NCBI GenBank assembly: GCA_020847555.1
Contig: JADLBT010000461.1
Coordinates: forward strand, 1 to 30,029
Direction: 5' to 3'
DNA length: 30,029 nt
From: Gemmataceae bacterium
GTDB lineage: Bacteria; Planctomycetota; Planctomycetia; Gemmatales; Gemmataceae
Numbering within the stretch: position 1 is the first letter of the stretch; each line of letters opens with the position of its first letter. The notes beneath the pieces were generated by a model. The model was given only the letters and a program-made list of their open reading frames with translations, was not told where the DNA came from and made no database searches. Position numbers and translations under genes: made by a program. Of the stretch, positions 9,329-17,871 are shown in pieces.

Positions 9329-11221
9329 ATGATAAAAAATACCGTGATTATCTTTTTTATCGGGATTGGCCTCTGCTTCCCGCGTTTCACCGCTGGGCAG
9401 TCGCTCGATAAAGCGGCCGCGGCATTACAGAAAGCCAGGACCGACGCGACGGCCGCGGAACAGGCCGCCGCGAAAGCCACGCAGGCCCTGGCTCAGGCGG
9501 AAAAGGACAAGGCCGGCAAGGAGGCTCTGGCCGCAACAACCGCCGCTCTCAAGGCCGCCAGGGCCAGGCTCCACGCCGCCCGGCAAACCTTGCTCGCCGA
9601 GCAGGCCTGGTCCGCACGCCTGGTCGTCCGGGAAGCGGAGCAGGCCAAACTCAGCGCCGACAGGGCGCTGGCCGCCAAGAAACCGCCTAAAAATAAAGCA
9701 GCGGCCCAGAAGGTGGTCGCCGAGAAAACCGCCGCCCTCATCAAGGCCCAGGATGCGGCGGCCCAGGCCCATGCCCTTGCTCTGGGCGGCCTTAAACCCA
9801 TCACCAGCAAGCAATGGGATTATGCCAGGGCGCGCCACCTCCTGTTCCGGGCCGGCTTTGGCGGCAGCCCCGAGGCCATCGAGCGGCTGGTCAAGATGGG
9901 GCCGCACAGTGCCGTCAACTTCCTCGTCGAGTACCACCAGCGCCCCGCGGCCAACATTGAACTGGGCATCGCGTCGTGGGAAAAACCGCTCGCCTATGAG
10001 GATCGCCTCCACGTCGAGGCCAAAAATCAGCTGGGCGACGACGACGGCACACGCAACGTCAATCAGCACGCGGCCATGGTGCGGTGGTGGGTGCAGCGCC
10101 TGCTCGAGTCGCCCCGACCCCTGGAAGAGAAGCTCGTTCTCTTCTGGCACAATCACTTCGTCTCGAGCTATCGCACTCTGGGCGATGCTTACATGATGTA
10201 TCAGCAGAACAACCTGTTTCGCCGCTACGCCGACAACTTCGATGCCCTGACGCACGGTATCGTTCAGGATCCGGGGATCATCCGCTATCTCAACAACGAC
10301 GACAACGTCAAGGGCAACAACAACGAGAACCTCGGCCGGGAGTTGCTCGAACTGTTCACCATGGGCGAGGAGAACAGCGCCGCGCACCGGAAGGATGGTT
10401 ACACGGAGAAGGACGTGCGCGACGGCAACACCCGGGCCTTGACGGGAGCCACCTACGAGCATTATGCCTCGCAGTACCGCTTCTATCAGACGCGGCATGA
10501 CACCCGTCCCAAGACGCTCCTGGGCAAGACCGGCAACTGGGGGCCGCATGAGGCCGTCGATATCATGCTCGCGCATCCCGCCACGGCCCGCTACATCGCC
10601 AAGCGGCTGTGGCAGTACTTCGCCTACTGGGAGCCGGAGCCCGAAGTGCTCGACAAGATGGCCCATGTGCTGCGCGAGAACGGCTACCGGATTCGCCCCT
10701 TCCTGCAGAACCTTTTCCTCTCCGAGGAGTTTTACAGTTCCCGGACGATGGCCGCGCAGGTCAAGAGTCCCGTGGACCTGCTGGCCGGCACGATGAAGTC
10801 CCTGAGCATTCCTGGAAACACGCAGACCTATCAGAACATCCGCTTCCTCCTGGCGAGCATGGGCCAAAGTCTGTTCGATCCGCCCAACGTGGCGGGCTGG
10901 GTCGGCGGCCGGGACTGGATCAACACCAACCTGCTGATGGCTCGCTACACCGCGACGGCCAAGCTGGTCAAGGACTGCAAGGTGAACTTCGTGGCCCTGC
11001 TGAAGGACCACAAGCTCAAGGATTCCGCCGCAGTCGTGGACCACCTGGTCAGGCGTTGCTTGCTGACCGACTTGACCGCGGCGAAGCGGCAAACCCTGAT
11101 CGAGTTCCTCGGCCCCCTGCCGCCGTCCACGGAATGGGCCGGACAGGCCGAGCGGATCAATGCCCGGCTGCAGGCGCTGATGATCCTGCTGGTGAGTTCG
11201 CCCGAGTATCAGGTGAGCTAA
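9329..11221 (+). CDS. DUF1800 family protein with Ala/Lys-rich coiled-coil N-terminus (pair 2)
   Basis: 630 aa from the ATG at 9329, which has GAAGGAGG at 9315-9322; a longer reading from a TTG at 9275 would bury the signal peptide and lacks such a site. Residues 1 to about 23 are a hydrophobic signal ending TAGQ. Residues about 25-150 are rich in Ala, Lys, Gln and Glu with repeated AEQAAAKA-like heptads, a predicted coiled coil not present in the other two DUF1800 proteins here. The DUF1800 core then starts at QWDYARARHLLFRAGFGG (about residue 162) and runs through SPRPLEEKLVLFWHNHF, NENLGRELLELFTMGEE, LFLSEEFYSSR, LFDPPNVAGW and the SSPEYQVS end. Function is unknown. The DUF1501 gene follows 46 bp later. 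Confidence 0.93.
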   Translation: MIKNTVIIFFIGIGLCFPRFTAGQSLDKAAAALQKARTDATAAEQAAAKATQALAQAEKDKAGKEALAATTAALKAARARLHAARQTLLAEQAWSARLVVREAEQAKLSADRALAAKKPPKNKAAAQKVVAEKTAALIKAQDAAAQAHALALGGLKPITSKQWDYARARHLLFRAGFGGSPEAIERLVKMGPHSAVNFLVEYHQRPAANIELGIASWEKPLAYEDRLHVEAKNQLGDDDGTRNVNQHAAMVRWWVQRLLESPRPLEEKLVLFWHNHFVSSYRTLGDAYMMYQQNNLFRRYADNFDALTHGIVQDPGIIRYLNNDDNVKGNNNENLGRELLELFTMGEENSAAHRKDGYTEKDVRDGNTRALTGATYEHYASQYRFYQTRHDTRPKTLLGKTGNWGPHEAVDIMLAHPATARYIAKRLWQYFAYWEPEPEVLDKMAHVLRENGYRIRPFLQNLFLSEEFYSSRTMAAQVKSPVDLLAGTMKSLSIPGNTQTYQNIRFLLASMGQSLFDPPNVAGWVGGRDWINTNLLMARYTATAKLVKDCKVNFVALLKDHKLKDSAAVVDHLVRRCLLTDLTAAKRQTLIEFLGPLPPSTEWAGQAERINARLQALMILLVSSPEYQVS

Positions 11222-11267
11222 ACCGCTTCGGCACCGATCTTTGGAATAGGAGAGTGGAGGCGATCCA

Positions 11268-12527
11268 ATGACAACTCCAGGAATCGTGACTCGACGGGAA
11301 CTGTTGACGCGCGGCCTGGGCGTGGTGGGGATCGGCGCGGCCCTGCCCAGCTTTCTGGTCCGCGCGGCCCTGGCCGCACCACGCGCCGAGCCGGGCCAGC
11401 GCATCCTCGTGATTCTGCAGCTCGACGGCGGCAACGACGGCATGAACACCCTGGTCCCTTACGGACACCGGGAATACTACCAGTATCGCAAGGCCGCCAC
11501 GCGCATCGATGAGAACCGGGTCATCAAGCTCAACGCCGAGCTGGGGTTTCATTTCAACCTCAGGGGATGGAAAGAGTTGCTGGATGACGGGCTCTTCGCC
11601 GCAGTGCAGGGCGTTGGCTATCCCAATCCCAACTTCAGCCATTTTGAATCCACCAACATCTGGATGATGGCGGACACGCGCGGCAAGGGCGTGCCGCATG
11701 GCTGGGTCGGCCGGGCCTGCGACATCGGTTTCCCCCGCAGCCAGGATCCCAAGCTGGCGGTGGCGGTAGGCCCCAACAACGGCGCCACCCTGGCCCTGCG
11801 CGGGGCCAGGCATTCCGGCATCCTCTTCAACCCTGCCGAGTCGTTCGGCTATGGCGGTGCCGACAATGCCCAGCAGGCCACGGTGTACCGGCAGCTCAAC
11901 CAGCCCGGTGCCAGGTCGGGCTCGGGGGTACTGGAGTGGATCACCACCACGGCCGTCACGGCCAATACCGCGGCGGATGAGATCCACCGGCTGGCTACCG
12001 CCTACAAACCCAGGGTCGAATATCCTAATTCTACCTATGGCCGAAACCTGCGCACCATTGCCAGCCTGATCACGGGCGGCCTTTCGACACGCATTTACTG
12101 GACCGGCCGGGATGGCCGGCTCGAGTTCGACACCCACAGCAATCAGCAGCCGCGGCACGATATGCTGATGGCTGAACTGGGGGCCGCCCTGCCCGCTTTC
12201 TGGCGAGATCTCAGGCGGCAGGGACAGGACAGGCGCGTGCTGCTCTGCACCATCAGCGAGTTCGGCCGCACCGCCAAGGAAAACGGCAACAGGGGCACCG
12301 ATCACGCCGCCGCTGCCGCTCAGTTCCTCTTCGGGCCAGGAGTGAAGCCCGGCATGCACGGCCGGCATCCCAGCCTGCGGGAAAGCGACCTGCTGCCGAC
12401 CGGCAGCGGACTCCGTTTCAACACCGATTTCCGCAGTCTCTACGCCACGCTCCTGGAAAGGTGGCTGCGCATTCCCAGCGCCAGGGTGCTGGGACAACAA
12501 TGGCCGCTGCTCGACTGCCTTGCGTGA
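11268..12527 (+). CDS. DUF1501 family Tat-exported protein (pair 2)
   Basis: 419 aa, ATG preceded by TGGAGG at 11255-11260. The twin-arginine signal TRRELLTRGLGVVGIGAALP closely matches that of pair 1, as does the C-terminal end (VLGQQWPLLDCLA versus VLGQQFPLLDCLA), so these two are the closest paralogues. Core blocks: LQLDGGNDGMNTLVPY near residue 48, EFDTHSNQQPRHDML in the second half, and SEFGRTAKENGNRGTDH near 340. The residues after GTDH are AAAAAQ instead of the GTA seen in the other two copies. The alkaline phosphatase/sulfatase-like fold is inferred from family knowledge; substrate unknown. Co-transcribed with the preceding DUF1800 gene. It ends convergently with the alcohol dehydrogenase gene, with a long palindrome between them. 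Confidence 0.93.
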   Translation: MTTPGIVTRRELLTRGLGVVGIGAALPSFLVRAALAAPRAEPGQRILVILQLDGGNDGMNTLVPYGHREYYQYRKAATRIDENRVIKLNAELGFHFNLRGWKELLDDGLFAAVQGVGYPNPNFSHFESTNIWMMADTRGKGVPHGWVGRACDIGFPRSQDPKLAVAVGPNNGATLALRGARHSGILFNPAESFGYGGADNAQQATVYRQLNQPGARSGSGVLEWITTTAVTANTAADEIHRLATAYKPRVEYPNSTYGRNLRTIASLITGGLSTRIYWTGRDGRLEFDTHSNQQPRHDMLMAELGAALPAFWRDLRRQGQDRRVLLCTISEFGRTAKENGNRGTDHAAAAAQFLFGPGVKPGMHGRHPSLRESDLLPTGSGLRFNTDFRSLYATLLERWLRIPSARVLGQQWPLLDCLA

Positions 12528-12544
12528 ACAATCCTGCGTAAGGA

Positions 12545-12620
12545 CTACCGGCCAAAACGCTTTCGGAGCCCCAGGCGTCAGTGCGGGAGAAGTCTCGCCC
12601 CTTGCTGACGCCTGGGGCTC
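12545..12620. repeat. Composite palindromic repeat: 14-bp linker plus family B hairpin
   Basis: Positions 12545-12558 (CTACCGGCCAAAAC) are the reverse complement of 19225-19238. They are followed by a hairpin with perfect 16-bp arms, GAGCCCCAGGCGTCAG (12566-12581) and CTGACGCCTGGGGCTC (12605-12620), around a 23-nt loop. The arms match the hairpin at 19151-19214 at 14 of 16 positions, with paired changes on both arms. It lies between two convergent genes and could end transcription from both sides, but the shared sequence points to a mobile or dispersed repeat. Confidence 0.75.
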
Positions 12621-12646
12621 GGACCAGGTTATCCGTGCGCCAGCCC

Positions 12647-13831
12647 TTACCACGCTGCCAGGTACAGTTCGCGAATCTGTGCCGGCGTCGGCACCAGCGG
12701 GTTGTTCTGCGGACTCCCGGAGGCCAGGGCGTCCTCCGCCATCCGCGCGAGGAGCTGCTCGAACCGTGCCCGCTCCATCCCCTGGCAGTCCCGCAGCGCC
12801 GGCACGGCGAGCTGGGCGTTGAGCGCGGCCAGCCCATCCGCCAGCTGCCGCGCTGCTGCCGTCGCGGAATCCCCAGCCCCTGCCAGCCCCATCACGCGGG
12901 CGATCGCGGCATAGCGCTCGGTCGCCCCGTCCAGCGAGAAGCGTGTCACCGCCGGCAGCAGCACCGCGTTGGACAGGCCATGCGGCAGGTGGAAGTACGC
13001 CCCGATCGGCCGGCTCATGCCGTGAACCAGGCACACGCTGCTGTTCGCGAACGCCATGCCTCCCTGACACGCCGCCAGCGCCATCCCCGCCCGTGCCGCG
13101 CGGTTGTCCGGCTCGCGATACGCCGTTGTCAGGTGGCGGGCGCACAGTTCGATGCACGACAGCGCCAGCGGATCGGTCAGCGCGTTGGCCTTGCGCGAGA
13201 CGTATGCCTCGATGCCGTGCGTCAGCGTGTCGATGCCGACGTGGGCGGTCAGCGCCGGCGGCATCGACATGCTCAGCTCGTAATCCACCAGGGCCGCGGC
13301 GGGCAGCAGGTGCTGATCGAGGATCATCATCTTGACGCCGCGCTCGGTGTCGGTGATGACCGCCACCTTGGTCGCCTCGCTGCCGGTGCCGGCCGTCGTC
13401 GGGATGGCGATGACCGGAGCGCCGCGGCGCGGCACACGGTGATAGCCCGCGTACTGACCAAGGGGCTCGGGGTTCTGCGTCAGGATGCCGATGGCCTTGG
13501 CGGCGTCGATGGGGCTGCCGCCGCCGAGGGCGACCAGGCAATCGGCCCTGGCTTCGCGAAAGGCGCGCAGCCCGGCGCCCACGTTCGCCACCGTCGGATC
13601 CGGCTGCACCCCGCTGAAGACGCGAACGCCGATCCCGGCCTGCTCGAGTTGTCCGCCGAGGCGCGCGGCCAGCCCGGTTTGTTCGAGAAAGGTGTCGGTC
13701 ACGAGCAGGACGCGCTCGGCACCGAGGCGCTTGACCTGGGTTGCCGCCTCCTGGCTGGCCCCCGCGCCGACGAGGACCGTCGGCGGGACGTTGAACGTGG
13801 CTCGCCCCTCGGAGAGTTTTGCTGCGCTCAT
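12647..13831 (-). CDS. Iron-containing alcohol dehydrogenase
   Basis: 394 aa from the ATG at 13829-13831, chosen because GGGAGG lies 9 nt upstream on the complement; the frame stays open much further upstream but would overlap the divergent gene. No signal peptide, so cytoplasmic. The NAD(P)-binding part includes LVALGGGSPIDAAKA and TTAGTGSEATKVAVITD. The group III metal ligands fit: D201 and H205 in IDTLTHGIEAY, H270 in VHGMSRPIG and H284 in HLPHG, with the 14-residue spacing seen in FucO-type enzymes. The family reduces or oxidises short-chain alcohols, diols or aldehydes; the exact substrate cannot be read. Length is normal (380-400 aa). It shares a 120-bp divergent promoter region with the dimethylformamidase-like gene and is the only clearly cytoplasmic metabolic enzyme nearby. 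Confidence 0.93.
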   Translation of the reverse strand: MSAAKLSEGRATFNVPPTVLVGAGASQEAATQVKRLGAERVLLVTDTFLEQTGLAARLGGQLEQAGIGVRVFSGVQPDPTVANVGAGLRAFREARADCLVALGGGSPIDAAKAIGILTQNPEPLGQYAGYHRVPRRGAPVIAIPTTAGTGSEATKVAVITDTERGVKMMILDQHLLPAAALVDYELSMSMPPALTAHVGIDTLTHGIEAYVSRKANALTDPLALSCIELCARHLTTAYREPDNRAARAGMALAACQGGMAFANSSVCLVHGMSRPIGAYFHLPHGLSNAVLLPAVTRFSLDGATERYAAIARVMGLAGAGDSATAAARQLADGLAALNAQLAVPALRDCQGMERARFEQLLARMAEDALASGSPQNNPLVPTPAQIRELYLAAW

Positions 13832-13847
13832 CGGTTCTGTCCTCCCA

Positions 13848-13932
13848 GTTGCCGCTCTGCCCACAGAGCCGCTGGCTTCGCCCTGTAAGAAGACCGCGGA
13901 AGACTCTACAACACTGACAGGCCGACGCCCAG
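13848..13932. repeat. Divergent promoter segment duplicated at 19297-19381
   Basis: This 85-bp part of the region between the alcohol dehydrogenase and dimethylformamidase-like starts recurs at 19297-19381 without gaps, with about 8 mismatches by eye. It includes the fully conserved tract around 13882-13917 (CCGCGGAAGACTCTACAACA within it). It probably contains promoter or operator sequence for one or both divergent genes. Confidence 0.75.
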
Positions 13933-13951
13933 CCAAACAGGGAGATCCTCC

Positions 13952-15499
13952 ATGAACCAACCCTCCACGGACCGCCGCGCGCCGTGTCGCGTCGGGCGGG
14001 CCTTCCTGGCAGTCGCCGCCGTCCTGGCCGCCGGTGGCCAGGCCGCGGCCCAGGACCGCAAGGCCGCTCCCGCCAACCCCATCCAGGAGGAGAACCGCAA
14101 GCCCGGCGCCCTCGACTGGCAGCTGACGCGCGTCCGCCTCGACAAGAGCGGCGGCTTCCGCGCCTCGGCGATCGAGGGCTACTGCTCGCACCAGTCGGTG
14201 CAGGCGGGCGATACGCTCAAGATCATGGTCAGCACCACGCCCGCGGCGCGGTTCAAGATCGAGATCTTCCGCACCGGCTACTACGGCGGTCGCGGCGCCC
14301 GCCTCATGACCACCCTCGGCCCCTTCCAGGGCAAGCCGCAGCCGGTCCCGCCCGTCGGGCCGCGGCGCGTGCGCGAGTGCCGCTGGGAACCGTCTGCCGA
14401 GGTCAAGATCCCCGCCGACTGGGTCAGCGGCGTCTACCTGGGCCGGCTCACCACTCTGCCCGAGGACGACACTCAACCCTACTGGCAGAGTTACGTGGTC
14501 TTCATTGTCCGCGATGACCGGCCCGCCGAGATCCTCTTCCAGTGCAGCGATAACACCTGGCAGGCCTACAACCGCTGGCCCGACAGCTACTCGGTCTACA
14601 CCGACCCCAAGGGCAATCAGGGGCCGTGGAGCGACGTCAGCTTCGACCGGCCCTACGCCAAGTACGCCCAGATCTATGACAACCCGCAGTCGATCGGCTC
14701 GGGCGAGTGGCTGTGCTTCGAGTTCCCCTGCGCTTACTGGCTCGAGCAGCACGGCTACACCGGCACCTACTGCTCCAACCGCGACATGCACAGCCCCGAG
14801 CGCGGCCTGAAGTGCAAGGCGTTCCTGAGCGTCGGCCATGACGAGTACTGGGACATTCGCGCCTACCAGAGCGTCACGAAGATGCGTGACGCGGGCGTGA
14901 GCCTGCTGTTTCTGTCAGGGAACGCCGTCTGCTGGGTCAGCCCGATGAAGGCGAGCAGCGACGGGCGGCCGAACCGGATCACCTTCCGCGGCGGCCCCTA
15001 CGGCGGCAAGTACAAATGGGCCGAGCTGCGCGAGAAGACGCACGGCCCGTTCCCCGAGCGCGGCCCCGACGAGGGCTACCTGATCGGCGCTCGCAACGTC
15101 GAGCCGGTCAACGGCGGCGGAGACTGGATCGTGCTGCGGCCGAACCACTGGATGTTCGAGGGCACCGGCATGAAGAAGGGTGATCGCGTGCCGGGACTGA
15201 TCGGCTGGGAGTATCACGGCGATCCGCCGACCGACCTCCGCGGCCTGGAGGTGGTGGCTGGCGGTACGGCGTGGGTAGGCGGTGTGCGGCCGCAGCAGTG
15301 GACGGCGACGATCTATCCTGGACCGAAGGGCAACGTGGTCTTCAACGCCTCGACGATCTTCTGGTCGCAGGGTCTGGGGGCGCCGCCGGGCCACATGCTG
15401 CCGTGGTCCCACTGGAGCCGCCCGCACGGACCGGACGCCCGCGTGCAGCAGATCACGCACAACGTGCTGCGGCGCGCGCTGCAGACGCCGAAACGGTGA
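13952..15499 (+). CDS. Secreted N,N-dimethylformamidase beta-subunit-like protein
   Basis: 515 aa, ATG with GGGAG at 13940-13944. A signal peptide covers about residues 1-33 (hydrophobic run ending GGQAAAQ). An N-terminal beta-sandwich segment (about 55-185: SVQAGDTLKIMVST, FRTGYYGGRG, SGVYLGRLTT) precedes the domain typical of the dimethylformamidase large subunit C-terminal family, with SDNTWQAYNRWPDSYSVY near residue 205, FEFPCAYWLEQHGY, FLSVGHDEYWDIRAY near 295 and NVVFNASTIFWSQGL near the end. In the known enzyme this subunit binds iron through Tyr/Tyr/Glu and hydrolyses formamides; I could not map those ligands confidently. Many planctomycete homologues lack a small subunit gene, as here. 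The true substrate may be another amide. Its last ~210 bp are duplicated at 19382-19602. Confidence 0.82.
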   Translation: MNQPSTDRRAPCRVGRAFLAVAAVLAAGGQAAAQDRKAAPANPIQEENRKPGALDWQLTRVRLDKSGGFRASAIEGYCSHQSVQAGDTLKIMVSTTPAARFKIEIFRTGYYGGRGARLMTTLGPFQGKPQPVPPVGPRRVRECRWEPSAEVKIPADWVSGVYLGRLTTLPEDDTQPYWQSYVVFIVRDDRPAEILFQCSDNTWQAYNRWPDSYSVYTDPKGNQGPWSDVSFDRPYAKYAQIYDNPQSIGSGEWLCFEFPCAYWLEQHGYTGTYCSNRDMHSPERGLKCKAFLSVGHDEYWDIRAYQSVTKMRDAGVSLLFLSGNAVCWVSPMKASSDGRPNRITFRGGPYGGKYKWAELREKTHGPFPERGPDEGYLIGARNVEPVNGGGDWIVLRPNHWMFEGTGMKKGDRVPGLIGWEYHGDPPTDLRGLEVVAGGTAWVGGVRPQQWTATIYPGPKGNVVFNASTIFWSQGLGAPPGHMLPWSHWSRPHGPDARVQQITHNVLRRALQTPKR

Positions 15500-15841
15500 G
15501 CAGGATTTTAGAGCGAGCGGACACAACTCCTGGCCTGTTGCGGGAACCTGTTTCAAGCCCACGGGTTGTAACCCGTGGGCTTCGGGCTCCGAGGAGCGTC
15601 TGGTCCCGTCGCTCGTCGCGACCGGGCGGTTTCCTGGGGACCGCGGAACTTCTCGAAGGCTTTACCGATCCAGGGAGCATTATTTGACAGGATATCGAGT
15701 CCTCCCGACTGCCCGCCGCGAAACTTCCGGCAGGATCGCGGAGTACATACCACTATCGCATACGAGCCGGGACTGCGGTCGGCCCCGCGGCCGTGGCTTC
15801 GCCACGCCGGGACACTGCGCCCGTAACTGGAGGGTCCGAGT
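15500..15841. other. 342-bp intergenic region with a family A palindrome
   Basis: No credible gene is seen. It holds the palindrome listed at 15555-15582, a small hairpin CGTGGC-TTC-GCCACG near 15792-15806, and the ribosome binding site GGAGGG at 15829-15834 for the next gene. A TTGACA at 15684-15689 lacks a good -10 partner at 16-18 bp, so I do not call a promoter. Confidence 0.6.
15555..15582. repeat. Family A palindrome (perfect 13-bp arms)
   Basis: AAGCCCACGGGTT, a 2-nt GT centre, then AACCCGTGGGCTT: a perfect 28-bp palindrome about 55 bp after the dimethylformamidase-like stop. Positions 28697-28711 repeat 14 of 15 bases of its left half plus centre. The position suggests a terminator role, but no T-run follows and related sequence elsewhere favours a dispersed repeat. 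Confidence 0.7.
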
Positions 15842-17821
15842 ATGCTGATTCGGCAACCGCTCATCCTGGTTACTGCACTCCTCGCTGGTGTTGCCCGGGG
15901 CGGCGCCGCGGAGCCGACGGGTTCCGGTGGCGCGGGACCGCCATCCTGGGCCAATGACCTGGCGCCGATCACGGCCAAAGACTGGAACGAGCGCCGGGCC
16001 GCGCACCTGCTCGAGCGGGCCGGCTTCGGCGGCACGCCGGAACAGGTGGCCCGCCTCGCCGCCATGACCCCTGCCCAGGCGGTCGCGTCCCTCGTGGATT
16101 ACCAGGCCAGCGACGACAGCCGGTTGCCCGCCTTCGAGCCCTCGGGCATCTACCCCCACGGCTGCAAACTGATCCCCCTGCAGAAGGCGGCGCCCGAGGC
16201 GGCGCGCACCGGCAAGGCCTATGGCGTGTCGATCTATCGCAAGGGCAAGTGGCCGCTGCAGCCCGGCGTCGATGAGTTCTTTACCCTGTTCATCAGCGAG
16301 TTCGCCGAGATGCGCCGCGCCGGCCAGTGGTGGGCGGAGCGCATGCTGCTGACGCCGCGGCCGCTGCAGGAGAAGCTGGCTCTCTTCTGGCACGACCACT
16401 TTGCCACTAGCCAGGAAAAGGTGCTCAACTACGAGCTGATGCTTGAGCAGATCCAGACCCTGCGCCGCCACGCCAACGGCAACTTCAGCAGCCTCCTGGT
16501 AGCGGTGGCCCAGGATCCGGCCATGCTGATCTGGCTGGACAACCGCGACAACGTCAAGGCCCGGCCCAACGAGAACTTCGCCCGCGAGGTGATGGAGCTA
16601 TTCTGCATGGGCGAGGGACAGGGCTACACCGAGAAGGACATCCGCGAGGTGGCCCGCGCCTTCACCGGCTGGACCATGAAGCCGATCGTGACCGTCAAGG
16701 ACCGCGGCGAGTTCGTCGATGACGCGAAGCTCCACGACGAGGGGACGATGCAGTTTTTGGGCGAGAAGGGCCGCTTCAACGGCTACAACGCCATCGACAC
16801 GATCCTCCGCCAGCCGGCCACGCCGCGCCACCTCAGCCGCAAGCTCTACCGCTTCTTCGTCCGCGAGGACGTCACGCCAGCGGTCAACGAACAGCTCGCC
16901 CGGGTGCTGACGGCCAACGGCTACGAGCTGAAGCCGCTGCTGACGACCATTTTCCTGTCGCGCGACTTCTACAGCGAGCCTTCCGTGGGCTCGCAGATCA
17001 AGGGGCCGACACACTTCCTGGTTTCGACCTGGCGCAAGCTCGGCCTGCGGCAGGTTCCGGGCATCCCCGACTACACCGACACGACCCAGACACTCGGCCA
17101 GGTGCTGTTCTTCCCGCCCAACGTCGCCGGCTGGCCCGCCGGCCGGTCGTGGCTCAACCCGGCCACGCTGCTGGCGCGCGGCAACTACGTCCACACGCTG
17201 CTGTTCCCCAACCCCGCTTCCTACATCCCGCCGGACCGCGTGATCCCCGAGGGCTTCGGCAAGATTCCTCTGCTCTACCCCGAGTACGAACTCAAGCCGC
17301 ACATCTGGAATGCCAAAAGCGGTCGGATGGAACCGGCCTCGGTGCCCGACTACGAGCGCTACCTGGCCCGCATCGAGGGCAAGCCCGTTTCGGGCAAGAC
17401 CGCGGCGGCGCCGAAGAAGAAGGACGCCGAGGAGACCAAGGGGCCGACCGCGGGGAAAGGCGCCAAATCCAAGCTGGGCCAGCTCGCAGCCTCGGAGCTG
17501 TTCAACCTGTTCGTCGGCGTCTACCACGGCTTCGTCGAGGCGTACACCCGCGTCAAGCCGATTCCGCGCACCACGGCGGCGGTGGAAGTCCTCACCCTGC
17601 TGCACGGCGCGAAGGCGGACACCGTCCCCCAGGCCGTCGATGCCCTGTGCCGCCGCTTCTTGCGCGTCGAACTGTCCCCCGAACGCCGGGCGGCCATCGT
17701 CGCGTTCCTGCGCGACGAGCTGCGTTCCGACCGCCTCGACCCGGCCAACCCGGTCCTGCCTGCGGCCCTCAGGCGGACGATCCACCTGATCCTCAGCGCC
17801 CCGGAATACCAGCTGGGATGA
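15842..17821 (+). CDS. DUF1800 family secreted protein (pair 3)
   Basis: 659 aa, the longest of the three DUF1800 proteins. ATG with GGAGGG 7 nt upstream. A signal peptide spans about residues 1-20 (LVTALLAGVARGGA). The core starts near residue 45 (KDWNERRAAHLLERAGFGGT) and includes PRPLQEKLALFWHDHFA, NENFAREVMELFCMGEGQGY, EVARAFTGWTM, LYRFFVREDV, IFLSRDFYS, LFFPPNVAGWPAGRSW and the SAPEYQLG end. Two insertions set it apart: extra sequence between the first and second blocks (about residues 95-155) and a Lys/Ala-rich charged linker around 515-545 (APKKKDAEETKG), followed by a helical segment. Function unknown. The DUF1501 partner starts 50 bp downstream. Confidence 0.93.
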   Translation: MLIRQPLILVTALLAGVARGGAAEPTGSGGAGPPSWANDLAPITAKDWNERRAAHLLERAGFGGTPEQVARLAAMTPAQAVASLVDYQASDDSRLPAFEPSGIYPHGCKLIPLQKAAPEAARTGKAYGVSIYRKGKWPLQPGVDEFFTLFISEFAEMRRAGQWWAERMLLTPRPLQEKLALFWHDHFATSQEKVLNYELMLEQIQTLRRHANGNFSSLLVAVAQDPAMLIWLDNRDNVKARPNENFAREVMELFCMGEGQGYTEKDIREVARAFTGWTMKPIVTVKDRGEFVDDAKLHDEGTMQFLGEKGRFNGYNAIDTILRQPATPRHLSRKLYRFFVREDVTPAVNEQLARVLTANGYELKPLLTTIFLSRDFYSEPSVGSQIKGPTHFLVSTWRKLGLRQVPGIPDYTDTTQTLGQVLFFPPNVAGWPAGRSWLNPATLLARGNYVHTLLFPNPASYIPPDRVIPEGFGKIPLLYPEYELKPHIWNAKSGRMEPASVPDYERYLARIEGKPVSGKTAAAPKKKDAEETKGPTAGKGAKSKLGQLAASELFNLFVGVYHGFVEAYTRVKPIPRTTAAVEVLTLLHGAKADTVPQAVDALCRRFLRVELSPERRAAIVAFLRDELRSDRLDPANPVLPAALRRTIHLILSAPEYQLG

Positions 17822-17871
17822 GGGGCTCCTCGCCGAGTTCCTCGCCGCACCACTGCAGAAAGGCCACTGTC

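Noticed and set aside
11157..13541. Long minus-strand open frame across the DUF1501 (pair 2) and dehydrogenase genes
   Set aside because: Low-complexity Arg/Ala/Gly-rich translation out of frame with two clear genes.
13832..14839. N-terminal extension of the alcohol dehydrogenase frame to about 730 aa
   Set aside because: It overlaps the dimethylformamidase-like gene on the other strand, and the ATG at 13831 has a good ribosome binding site and normal family length.
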